Below, one piece after another: positions 17,964 to 26,702 of a stretch of DNA of 41,188 nucleotides (position 1 is its first letter; each line of letters begins with the position of its first letter). Where the stretch lies: contig JASCIV010000133.1 of NCBI GenBank assembly GCA_030374735.1, positions 1 to 41,188 on the forward strand. Direction: 5' to 3'. A program made the position numbers and the translations under genes. The notes under the pieces are model-generated. The model did not search any database. It saw nothing but the letters and a program-made list of their open reading frames with translations, and was not told the origin of the DNA. Source of the stretch: Gracilaria caudata. Taxonomy: Eukaryota > Rhodophyta > Florideophyceae > Gracilariales > Gracilariaceae.

Positions 17964-18854
17964 CTAAGACTGCTGCATTTCTTCCGTTTCCGCTTGGCTA
18001 TCTGAAACGTTGCCCGACACTGAACTCACTGGAGATGCTCTTCCATTTTCTTCCGGGAATCCGTATTTCTTTCTCAGCATGTGGTAGTCAGCTATTGTGT
18101 TCAGAGAAATTTCGTTGTAAAACGGACATTCGAAGGTCTTAATGATATATCCGTGTTCCAAAACTTTCATTTGTTCAACATCTTCCTCAATTTGATGTTC
18201 AGTGTCCTCCAGAGCGATGTACTGTTCCACCCTTTCCCTATTATAGACGTACAAGCCGGTGCAGGAAAAATATTTCGTTCCCGAGTGAACAACCCCATCT
18301 TTATTCCAAGGGACCACATTTCTTGTGAACAGCATAGCGTTGTTTCTTCGGTTCACAATAATCTTCACACAGCTCGTTTCTTGTAGGTAGTCCAAGTCTG
18401 TTATTTGCTGGTGCAAAGTAGTGAAGAAAATGTCATCTTTCTCCCTTATCCCTTCCGAATGTGCGGCAATGTGCTTTTCTATAACGTAGTCGACATTCCG
18501 AGGATCGATGAAAGGCTCATCTCCTTGGATATTAACTATGATTGCGTATTGCTCAGGAACGAAGTGCAAGTTCTTCCCAATCCTCTCCGTGCCATTGCGA
18601 GTCGTAACTCTGTTGAGAACTACGTCCACGTTATCTCCAAACCCAGCCGCATTCATCGTGTTTGCAATAAGTTCATGGTCTGTAAGGATGAAAACGCGTG
18701 ATATCCACTTGCACTGGAGGGCCTTCCGGCATGTCCGCTCCAGAACTGTTTGCCCTCCAATATCAAACAATAACTTGCCATGTAGTCGATAAGATGCATA
18801 CCTCGCTGGTATGCAAGCGCAAACATTGTGTGGCGTAAGGGTATCGATAGTCAT
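17964..18854 (-). CDS. kdsB: CMP-KDO synthetase-like (3-deoxy-manno-octulosonate cytidylyltransferase)
   Basis: This 296-residue protein has the order of KdsB motifs. IPARYASYRLHGKLL near the N-terminus binds CTP, GTERIGKNL follows, then NIQGDEPFIDP with the metal-binding Asp, FTRNVVPWNKDG, the GLYVYNRERV strand and DVEQMKVLEHGYII, close to the family's E-Q-x-R-x-L helix. The enzyme activates KDO with CTP for transfer to glycans; in plants KDO goes into the pectin RG-II, in bacteria into LPS. Here there is no N-terminal membrane anchor or transit peptide, so a soluble cytosolic enzyme is expected. A Ser-rich acidic tail of ~30 residues follows the domain. Related cytidylyltransferases (for sialic or pseudaminic acids) are possible alternatives, but the motif set favours KDO. 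The start is the first ATG, immediately before the fold. It is intronless. Confidence 0.8.
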   Translation of the reverse strand: MTIDTLTPHNVCACIPARYASYRLHGKLLFDIGGQTVLERTCRKALQCKWISRVFILTDHELIANTMNAAGFGDNVDVVLNRVTTRNGTERIGKNLHFVPEQYAIIVNIQGDEPFIDPRNVDYVIEKHIAAHSEGIREKDDIFFTTLHQQITDLDYLQETSCVKIIVNRRNNAMLFTRNVVPWNKDGVVHSGTKYFSCTGLYVYNRERVEQYIALEDTEHQIEEDVEQMKVLEHGYIIKTFECPFYNEISLNTIADYHMLRKKYGFPEENGRASPVSSVSGNVSDSQAETEEMQQS

Positions 18855-18899
18855 ACGCTTTGACTAGAAACAATAAGAAGCACAAAGACTGTTATAGCA

Positions 18900-19640
18900 G
18901 AACACGATGTTTCCACTGAACAATTCAGAAGCCATCTCTGTCACTTTCATACTCGGACAACCCTCAGATGACCTTAAACTCCGAACATATTTGAGAAATG
19001 GGGCTACCCGCCATAGCCTAACCGCTCCGCTGCTCATGCCCAGAAAGCGCAGCAGATATTTTGCCCGCAGGTGCCGGCAACACGCCCACATGAAGAGAAG
19101 TTTGCATATCGGTCTTTCTAACCATCTTCAGAACGGCCCGACAGCGATACGTATATACCAGGACTTCGTGGACCAGTCAATGCCAGGAACATACTCTGCC
19201 GTTCGCGAGCACAGCGTTCGCGAGCACAGTCCCATTCTAACGTGACCAGATCGGGACCTTGCATGCGTATCAGTGTCGGGAGCAGGCCCCGAGCATGATA
19301 GACAAGACCACGTGGGTTTATTTCAAACTAAGTACCAACGGCGTGGATAGGAACAGGACAGCAGCTCACTTTCTCGCCATTGCTGAAGATCCCGTTCGTG
19401 GATGTTGTTTGTACAAGGGTAGAACGATACGGCTGTACATATATCGGCATTGCATTCCTCCCGAAGCCGATACATATATCCAATTCCAATCGGAATTGGT
19501 TTGCTGAACCTAATCTCTTTTTAGTGCTTTCGATTGTTAGGATTCTTGCTGCAAGAAAAAGTGCCACTTGCTCTACGTATCCGGTGTAGGCTACGGCAGC
19601 ACCAAGGATAGTAGGCTGCCGTGGGCATGTTAAAGGTGTG
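18900..19640 (+). pseudogene. Possible decayed GT31-like glycosyltransferase
   Basis: Fragments in shifting frames recall beta-1,3-glycosyltransferases of family GT31 in the right order. VTFILGQPSDD (about 18938-18970) resembles the FxLG strand, YQDFVDQS (about 19156-19179) the DFxDSY motif, WVYFKLSTNGVDRNR (about 19312-19356) the K-x-D-D-D region with its acids lost, LYKGRTIRLY the LYxG segment, and LYVSGVGY (about 19570-19593) the SGxGY motif. Frames change and stops intervene (for example TGA at 19504), and the spacing is stretched by a 15-bp duplication. No intact gene results, and a hidden spliced gene is the alternative. The evidence is similarity recalled by eye to short motifs, so confidence is low. 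Confidence 0.3.
19201..19230. repeat. 15-bp tandem duplication
   Basis: gttcgcgagcacagc is repeated immediately as gttcgcgagcacagt (one mismatch in the last base). Being 15 bp, it preserves the reading frame of the surrounding short ORF. It is probably a replication-slippage product in non-selected sequence. Confidence 0.9.
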
Positions 19641-20474
19641 ACCACATCGATTACGGCTTCAATCGGCGCTTTGCTTCGGGCAAAGACACGTACTGACAAT
19701 AATTGTCGCAAGCAGTCGTTCACGTTAGAATCTGGACCTCCGCCGAAGTACTAATCAAAACCGCGGATGCAGTGCTTCCGGAGCACAGATCAGAACTCGT
19801 GATGCGAACAAAAGAATTGTACCAAGGTAAAAAGGTAGAACGCTACCGTTGTACAAACAATTGTGACAAAGGTCCTCGATTGGTCTCAAGCAAAGTTGGT
19901 TTCTTTTTCAAACTACGAGACATCCTACGTCACAACCCAGTCATAAAGGCCATCATGATATTCTCTGAAATTCGCGAGTCGCGACGGGCCATGTGCATTG
20001 TACCCTTCTGCAGATTATCCGCTGAAACCCGTATGGGCCAAATCTGTGTCCCACTCTCTTTTCGCTCCAACACAGATGAATAGCGATTCTCTTCTTGTCA
20101 GTGATGGCAACACCTGCGATCAGAGGATATTTGGGCAGGCCTCTCAAGGAGCGGCGGGTACCCTTGTATGTGAATCAACATCTCTTGGAAGCCGAGAAAA
20201 AGAAAACAAGAACCGCTCAGCATTTGCTCGTTCGCCGAACATTCCGATTTTGTTCTCTGTTTTCAAACATTGTGTTTTGTCAGGAGAGAAGGCCATATCG
20301 TGTGCTCATCGAATTCCTTCTTACCATTCCCCAACTCATTTGACCTTAAGAAGGAAACTGAAGACGAAAGATTGTAGTGATAACCCCAGCTGGCTCATTA
20401 AAGAAGCAGAAGCATTCTTCTTGATTGATACTTCAGACCCTCCATTCGCACTGCGAATGGAACAGAGATTATAG
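19641..20474. other. Upstream region of the GT92 gene, unclassified
   Basis: Several overlapping plus-strand frames of 80-160 codons exist (for example to 20083 and to 20474), but none has a recognisable motif, and they overlap one another in different frames. They may be remnants of the neighbouring degenerate glycosyltransferase or chance. The last ~150 bases should contain the promoter and leader of the GT92 gene. Confidence 0.35.
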
Positions 20475-21887
20475 ATGGGTATCCAATACGGATTTCTTTC
20501 GAAGAGTGTTTCGTTTCGGAAGCTCCAACGCCGTTCGCTTGCGATTTTCAGGAGGCGCGGCGTGCCACATGCATCGGTATCAATTGTGCTCATCGTTTGT
20601 GTTCTCGTAGTTCTATCCTTTCCATTTCACTCGACGGGGACAGAAAACACCTTTGTTGAAATCTTACGAAGTCATCGAATCAGTAGCGCCAGTTTGGAGC
20701 CTTCGTTTCGCTATATTCTTTCTGCATGTGTTATCAGTCGTCGCTCAAGTGAAATTATGCCAGAGTTCATCATTAGAAATTTTGCCGCCGGTGTTGATCA
20801 TTTCTATGTTTACGGCGATGATGATGATGACCCAGAGGAAATCACACGGATGCATGAAATATTCAAGTGGCTTAGCGGTATTGTGACCTACATACCACAT
20901 GGTAGGGCCGCTCCGGAGGATGTGGAAGATCCGAAGTCATACGTGCAGATGCGCATGTACCGCCATTGTTTACAAAAGTTTGGTGCAAAATCGAAATGGA
21001 TGACTTTCATTGATACCGACGAGTTCTTTGAAACCCATGCTCTTCCACAGATTGAAAGCAAGCCTTCAGAAAGATATCGACGTGCTTTTGTTCACGACAT
21101 TTTGGAGAAGTTTGACTTCCTTCCAGTGCTATGTGTTCGATGGAAGTCAGCGTTGACCAATGGAAGAATTCTTCCGCCTAGCTCAGAAGAGTTTCTCCAT
21201 GACCTATTTCCCAGAACATGTAAGATTCTTGTTGGTGACAATCGTCGACTCTCTGAGAGAAAGACAATCATGCAGACCAGATATGTGGATTTTGAGCACA
21301 GTCCAAAGTATGACGAAGGCATTCACAAGGGATTTATTTTTCGTGGACCAGGTTTGCATACGAATGTTACTTGCAAAGCTCATCTTGGAAAGAACTTGGA
21401 GCCACCCATGCACATCGTCCACTACTGGAGTAGAGACCTATCAAGCTTTCTGCGCAAGATTCGTCGCGGCAGACCGAGGAAAACTATGCCCACGAGAACA
21501 CTCTATGACCTGCTTGAAAGGGAGATAATGTGTGAAGCGGAGGATGTTTTAAGCAGTGCTGATATACGTCACGAACATGTTTCTGCATTGTTACGAAGAT
21601 TTCCTGTTTCATTTCGGTCGACTGTTGATCCCGCTTCACCTGAAATGGCTCTTGGCTTCGTGCAAAATGCTCACTTCAACATAACATTGTGCGAAAACCA
21701 TGTGATGAAACTAGTGACAAAGATTTCAGAAGGAAAAGATTTCTCAAACCTTAGATATTGCGAGTATAGACAGTCAGAGGCCTGTGATGTTTTTAGAAGT
21801 TCAAGTATCTTAAGATGGCCATTTCCGTGGGCTGAGTATCTTATGAACTGCTCCGCTGACATCAATGAAGATATGCTCTTTCCGTAG
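20475..21887 (+). CDS. GT92-family type II membrane glycosyltransferase
   Basis: This 470-residue Golgi-type enzyme has a basic N-terminal tail with several RR motifs, a single transmembrane segment (about 34-49) and a luminal domain with GT92 (DUF23) features. The segment ISRRSSEIMPEFIIRNFAAG is the usual N/R-E-x-x-x-x-E-W/F-I opening; GVDHFYVYGDDDDD (106-119) is the conserved Gly-Val-x-x-F-x-Y-D/G strand; WMTFIDTDEFF (175-185) contains the metal-binding D-x-D; MHIVHYWSRDLSSFLRKIRRG is the C-terminal HYxxKS-like motif. Known GT92 members add beta-1,4-galactose to core fucose or to pectic galactans, so a galactosyltransferase role is a reasonable inference, not a demonstration. The start codon is the first in frame and just precedes the anchor. 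It is intronless, with a GT31-like relict upstream and fucosyltransferase-like genes downstream. Confidence 0.85.
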   Translation: MGIQYGFLSKSVSFRKLQRRSLAIFRRRGVPHASVSIVLIVCVLVVLSFPFHSTGTENTFVEILRSHRISSASLEPSFRYILSACVISRRSSEIMPEFIIRNFAAGVDHFYVYGDDDDDPEEITRMHEIFKWLSGIVTYIPHGRAAPEDVEDPKSYVQMRMYRHCLQKFGAKSKWMTFIDTDEFFETHALPQIESKPSERYRRAFVHDILEKFDFLPVLCVRWKSALTNGRILPPSSEEFLHDLFPRTCKILVGDNRRLSERKTIMQTRYVDFEHSPKYDEGIHKGFIFRGPGLHTNVTCKAHLGKNLEPPMHIVHYWSRDLSSFLRKIRRGRPRKTMPTRTLYDLLEREIMCEAEDVLSSADIRHEHVSALLRRFPVSFRSTVDPASPEMALGFVQNAHFNITLCENHVMKLVTKISEGKDFSNLRYCEYRQSEACDVFRSSSILRWPFPWAEYLMNCSADINEDMLFP

Positions 21888-22080
21888 CCAGACCTTCGTT
21901 TTTTGAACCTGATTATATTTACTTAGCGTTCCTACCCTTTTGGCCTTTCCATCGAGGCTTTATCTTCGCCGTCCAACGTCATCTTGCGATCGGAATAGGA
22001 CAAATCACGACGCTAACTTTGCTCCTTGACGCTTTGCTCTTTTGTTCGTGAAGTCCCCAACGCCCGCGTTGTCATATGCT

Positions 22081-23208
22081 TCAGAAAAACAGAAGCTCAT
22101 CGGACGGGTTTTGTAAGTACCTCATGTAACTTATCTCCGTGGAGAAAGAAGAGAAACGATTGGCGACGAACTGTTCGGCTTTGCTTGCAATAAGCTGAGC
22201 TGCAAATGAGAGAATATCTGTGCGATTCTGGACCGATTCAAGTTGTCGAGGCAGCACAAAGTCTTCCAAGAAGAATGATCTAATTCCACTGTCATAAAGG
22301 AGGTCCCTACACTCTTCTACATGCGTTGTCGTGATGAAAAGTGGAAGTAAAGGTTGGCGGAAATTGCTGACTTTCTGCATGACGGCTTCACGACTTTGTA
22401 CAATAGATTCGTTTCCGAAACGGGCGCATAAACCAGGCAATTCAGAGCATTTTGAACCAAAATCCCCCCTTCGAAGATGAACTGCGTTGAAAGGCGTATG
22501 GACTGAGTCTAAGACAAGATTTGCCACTGTGGTCACGGTTGGACCGGGCTTGAATGCTGCTCGTATTCTCTTGAAGACCGTCGAACGGCGAATATTGTAT
22601 CCTTGTCCCGACTCTTCATATGAGGAGTACTTTCCAAACGAGGCTATGTCCTGAACCCGGCACATGCTGTCGTCTACACATTCATATCGGACAGGATAGG
22701 AGAAAGAAGGCAGGAATTTAAGATTCAATTCATATCTTTTGACATATTGCTGTTTGAGGAGCCGTGGTATTCGTCGTTCATTCGCCTTGAAATGCTTTGA
22801 AGTTGAGAAGTATATCGTCTTGCAAGGCAAACCAAGTGCATCCAATTCCGCGGGAGTTGTAACAGGGATGATCTTTTTGAGGGCAGAAATGTCGAAGTAA
22901 TCTTCAAATGGATATGGTCCGAAACCTTTTGAAGACGTATCAGCTCGCACGTTCTCATATATCAATGGTAACACAATTTTCCTGTTGTGTATTCTCGCAC
23001 AGTTTATTGCTTCATAAATAGTGATGAGTTGGTTATTAAAACCGCCAGAGCGTGGTGTTAGCCACAAGAGGTGTTCAGAACTATTGAACCTTAGCCAAAA
23101 TATGGAACAAAATGCAAACAGAAGCAGGGCTGATGTGCGATGGAACTTAATACGTCGGAAAGATGTGCTGCGTATTCGTGACAAGCGTGGATGACGTTTA
23201 ACACCCAT
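22081..23208 (-). CDS. O-fucosyltransferase-like type II membrane protein A
   Basis: This 375-residue protein has a basic tail, one transmembrane helix (about 26-40) and a luminal GDP-fucose O-fucosyltransferase-type fold. Its motifs are SGGFNNQLITIYEAI (54-68, the GGxxNQ loop that binds GDP), a region of paired Cys about 170-185, AVHLRRGDF (242-250) with the catalytic/GDP-binding Arg, and FVANRFSSFSTEISYMR (347-363), which corresponds to the xxxxSSFS/T block that holds the nucleotide. The longer frame to 23229 starts with TTG; the ATG at 23208 is used. The acceptor is unknown: the same fold serves protein O-fucosylation and polysaccharide synthesis. It is intronless. It is head to head with a second protein of the same fold (23762), an arrangement expected from an old duplication, although the two are now very different. 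Confidence 0.82.
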   Translation of the reverse strand: MGVKRHPRLSRIRSTSFRRIKFHRTSALLLFAFCSIFWLRFNSSEHLLWLTPRSGGFNNQLITIYEAINCARIHNRKIVLPLIYENVRADTSSKGFGPYPFEDYFDISALKKIIPVTTPAELDALGLPCKTIYFSTSKHFKANERRIPRLLKQQYVKRYELNLKFLPSFSYPVRYECVDDSMCRVQDIASFGKYSSYEESGQGYNIRRSTVFKRIRAAFKPGPTVTTVANLVLDSVHTPFNAVHLRRGDFGSKCSELPGLCARFGNESIVQSREAVMQKVSNFRQPLLPLFITTTHVEECRDLLYDSGIRSFFLEDFVLPRQLESVQNRTDILSFAAQLIASKAEQFVANRFSSFSTEISYMRYLQNPSDELLFF

Positions 23209-23761
23209 CTCAATGGCTACGATGTCCAATTGAACGTAACAGAGGAAGCTGTGTCAAAGCTGTTGAACGTCACAAGGTTTCATCTACCTGGGCGTGGCAC
23301 ATAACCACACAATCTGAAAGTTGCTTTGTGTTGTGGCTTCAATTCAAAAGTCCTAATTCTGATCCCAAGGGGCCAGTCCTTAATGTATTTCTTCTGAGCG
23401 CGATGCAAACTGTTCGCTAAAGAGGCCAGGCCGCGTGCCTGAGAAGAGTCTCCTGACAGACATTGTAGTCATTTCTTTCGGTCCCCGCCCGGGCCGAAAT
23501 GGGCCACTTTTTGCTCTGGAGGTAGCGTCAAAATGGGTGTATTCAAAACCCTCGTATTCGAATCGCCTTCCTTAACTCCTGTACCGGAAGCTTCAAAGCA
23601 GATAGTCGAGCATGCCTTGGAAATTAGATTCTTTCAATCAAGTGACATCCCCCTGATGAAGGTTCTATGTGGCTTCATCACCTTTTGACGTTGAACATTC
23701 CGGATTCCCAGTTCACATGAAACCTTGAGTTCCAGCCCACTATTTGAATCTGTAGATTTCT
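23209..23761. other. Divergent intergenic region between the two OFUT-like genes
   Basis: These 553 bases lie between head-to-head starts and probably hold both promoters. A C/G-rich gtccccgcccgggccgaaat segment (about 23480) with an internal cccgggc palindrome stands out from AT-richer flanks. No coding or RNA gene is supported. Confidence 0.4.
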
Positions 23762-25207
23762 ATGGGTCTTAAAACGCTCGTCAATCCGATGTTAATAACG
23801 TCAGTACCCGTGCAAAGACGAGTCTTTCGCCTGTGGAACAAACATCTCCGCCGATTCAGTTCGAGCCGAAACCTTTTCCAGGTCCTTTTTGTTATCATTT
23901 TCGCAAGGTGGCTTCTTAGGCCGAAGCCACACCCAACCACGATCAGAGCGCCACCTGAGCTTCTTCATGTTCCAAAACTGGAGCAGAATGTTTTGGAGTA
24001 TGCACATCAACACGCTCGAACCCACAATCTACCCGTATACATGTTTTACAAAGCACGAAGCGGTCAACTTAACAACCAGCTCATTTCATTTTTCAACGCT
24101 TTGACGATTGCAAAAGAGTCAAATGCCGTTCTGGTTTCCCCGTTCGCCTTTTATGGCTCTGAATCTTATATAGATTATGCGAAATCTCGCGGCTTCTTCT
24201 ACCATTTGTACGAGGCTTATGATCTGTACGTTTATCAGCGTTTCCTTAAGCTTTTGGGTCTCTTTTACAAGCATGACGAACTAGTCGGCGACTATCTCGA
24301 TGGTTCTCTGTTGAATAAGACGCAACCAGTGGTGAGCATCATGGATTTCCTTCGTTCGCCAGGAGCAGACTATCTCAGAACATTTCCTCACGTATTGGCA
24401 CGGAAAGGCGACGCGCCGTTCTATTACATGTCGCTGGGGAAAAGGAGTTTGTTTGAATCCAGTGTCAACATGCGAGGTCAAGCTTCCAAGAGCGATCCAG
24501 ATTCGGCATTGTCAAGCCCTTCCAGTCGCCGAGAGCTCGATTGCAATTTCAATGCTTCTGATTACTTTCGGGGACTACCATACTTTGCCGGTGTGAACGG
24601 TAACTATTTGTTCTTATCTCGCTTATATCGAAGCCATTCTCTTAACTGTACCGGTTCAAATCCGTATTGGTTGGAGCTTCGTAAATATGTCCAGCCCCGG
24701 GTCGAAATACGCTCCTTGGTGGATCAATATCTTGCTCATTGGGGCAAGGTAACATCCGTTCACTTACGACTGTTTCCGTTTGATCTCGGGAAGTTTTCAA
24801 GATCAACTTTTTGCAACCACTTTCTTGCACGTTTCGAAAAGCAGATCAAAGAATCTGATGTGATCTACGTAGCGTATTCGGTTAGCTCCCTAGATTCTAT
24901 CGCCATCATAGCAGAGTTGCGTACAAGGTTGAGAGGAAAGAGAATAATTACGGCGGAAGATTTTGGGTCATTGACAACACACGGGCGTGTGTTCAACAAG
25001 CGCTACGCGGTACCGCTACTGGACATGTGGGTTTGCGTGAAAAGCGATTTCTTCGTCGGTCGTCTCGGGTCCTCGCTCTCGTGGAATGTGGCGTATTGGA
25101 GAGACGCATTATCCATTTCGCAGTCGCGACCAACTCACGAGTTCTACAAGCTCAAGGATTTCTCAGAAAACGGTCAGTCTAATCCAACAGATTCATACGG
25201 ATTCTGA
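23762..25207 (+). CDS. O-fucosyltransferase-like type II membrane protein B (divergent)
   Basis: This 481-residue Golgi-type protein has a transmembrane segment at about 38-52 and a luminal OFUT-type domain. SGQLNNQLISFFNAL (100-114) is the nucleotide-sugar loop, and FFVGRLGSSLSWNVAYWRDAL (from 430) corresponds to the C-terminal GDP-binding block. The Arg motif reads SVHLRLFPFD (332-341): the His-Leu-Arg is kept, but the usual Arg-Gly-Asp that follows is replaced, so activity is plausible but less certain than for its neighbour. N-glycosylation sequons are present. It is intronless; the stop is 80 bp from the CDK7 stop on the opposite strand. The chosen ATG opens a basic N-terminus followed by the anchor. 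A bacterial-type or polysaccharide fucosyltransferase would be an alternative label. Confidence 0.72.
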   Translation: MGLKTLVNPMLITSVPVQRRVFRLWNKHLRRFSSSRNLFQVLFVIIFARWLLRPKPHPTTIRAPPELLHVPKLEQNVLEYAHQHARTHNLPVYMFYKARSGQLNNQLISFFNALTIAKESNAVLVSPFAFYGSESYIDYAKSRGFFYHLYEAYDLYVYQRFLKLLGLFYKHDELVGDYLDGSLLNKTQPVVSIMDFLRSPGADYLRTFPHVLARKGDAPFYYMSLGKRSLFESSVNMRGQASKSDPDSALSSPSSRRELDCNFNASDYFRGLPYFAGVNGNYLFLSRLYRSHSLNCTGSNPYWLELRKYVQPRVEIRSLVDQYLAHWGKVTSVHLRLFPFDLGKFSRSTFCNHFLARFEKQIKESDVIYVAYSVSSLDSIAIIAELRTRLRGKRIITAEDFGSLTTHGRVFNKRYAVPLLDMWVCVKSDFFVGRLGSSLSWNVAYWRDALSISQSRPTHEFYKLKDFSENGQSNPTDSYGF

Positions 25208-25287
25208 GTCCATCTCCTGTTCCTTGACGTACCATCGCAGAGAAGTTCTTCTTCAGATGGCATGCTACAAATGCAGTGAAGGTCATT

Positions 25288-26702
25288 TTATGAAAATGAT
25301 AGTTTCCGCTGTCCTGTAGCCTTAGCTTGCTCGCTTGGCTTTGTCTGTGATTCATTTTGTGTGTCATCTGCTTCGCTATCATCGATTTCGTCATCTGGAC
25401 TTCCTTTGTCCTTCACTGTACTTCCGCTTCGAACTTTTTCAAGTAGGGCTTGGGCATCACATGCCGGAGGCAGCTCTTCTACGAAATACGGGTGATTCAG
25501 AGCATCCTTCGCAGTAATCCTCTGGTGCGGATTCAAATGAAGCATTTGGTTCATGAGGTCAAGTGCAGTAGGCGAAGCAGCTACAAAGAATTGCCTCTGG
25601 TCAGGAGGTGGGGTTTCCTTGAACTGAACGAAAGCTGGAAGAGTGTCATGGTCCGGCCAGTCCTCTTTTGTCGGAGTTCCGCGGGCCTGAAATATTTTGG
25701 ATAGTTGGTCTATGTCAGAATCTCCTGGCAGATACGGGATTCTAAGGATCAGCTCCGCAAATATGCAGCCAACAGACCATATGTCTACAGCAGGACCGTA
25801 TGTCTTCGCGGCGTATAGAAGTTCAGGAGGCCTGTACCATCTTGTTATGACTTGGTGTGTCAACCGTGCCTTTGGAGAGGCATGGAGTCGAGCCAGGCCG
25901 AAATCACCAATCTTGAGATTGCCATCTGCGCCTATGAGAATATTACTAGGCTTTAAATCGCGATGGAGCACCCATTTTTGGTGACACATTGCAATTCCTT
26001 CCAGGATCATCTTCATGCAGCATTTGATTTCTGCGGGTGTAAGAAATACGGTCCTGTCGCGAATTACCTCCTCAAGATCGGTAACACAATACTCGATCAC
26101 CATATTCACGTTATTCTTTCCCGCGTAAACATCCAATAGGCCCTGGATGAAAAGAAACAAGATAACCGTCAGAAAAGTTCAAGAGTATGAGTATGATGAG
26201 GATAATGATCACGTACAATCACATTTGGATGACTCAATTCCTGGAGAAGTTTAATCTCTCGAAGGGCCGTGACGTTAACTCCATCTTTTCGATGACCCTA
26301 TGTGTGGCGTTAAGAGATGGGAGGATGACATAGAACGGGTTAGGATAAAAAGTTAGTAAGCCAAACGATCCGTGGAAAGCATCATACCATCCGAATTTTC
26401 TTTATCGCGACAATGCGGTTTTTATCCCCTTTCTTTTTATTTCGATCCCTGGCCTTCGACACGACACCTATGATATAGAGAATGATAATAATTATTAGAA
26501 AAGTACAGACACTCGCAGATCAGGTCGTAATCCAAGGATAGCTTACCAAACTGTCAAAGTGCGTCGCGAATTACCTAAGGTCAGTGTTTAAGCACTAGGG
26601 CGCTAGGACAAGAACGTTGCGATGTGTCGACTAACTTACGGTTCCTTCACCAAGGGCCTTAATCTTTTCATAACGGTTCTCACCATGTAACGAGGAAACC
26701 AT
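25288..26702 (-). CDS. CDK7: Cyclin-dependent kinase 7 (CAK/TFIIH kinase), five exons
   Basis: The exons on the minus strand are 26702-26640, 26550-26547 (4 nt), 26467-26388, 26297-26217 and 26142-25288, giving 360 residues. The introns are 89, 79, 90 and 74 nt; all are GT-AG with GTAAGT, GTAAGC, GTATGA and GTACGT donors. The protein phosphorylates CDK T-loops and the RNA polymerase II CTD as part of TFIIH. The glycine loop GEGTFG (18-23) is completed only by the micro-exon. Catalytic Lys is K45 (VAIKK), the C-helix reads NVTALRE (the CDK7/CDKD equivalent of PSTAIRE), the catalytic loop is HRDLKPSN (136-143) and DFG is 156-158. The T-loop keeps both CDK7 phospho-sites, S165 and T171, in SPKARLTHQV. 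The acidic, Ser-rich C-terminal tail is typical in position. It is tail to tail with OFUT-like B (80 bp). Reconstruction rests on family conservation and splice consensus. Confidence 0.92.

Noticed and set aside
24645..24670. ggttcaaatcc, a tRNA B-box-like sequence
   Set aside because: It lies inside the OFUT-like B coding sequence, and no A box, acceptor stem or anticodon arm can be built around it.
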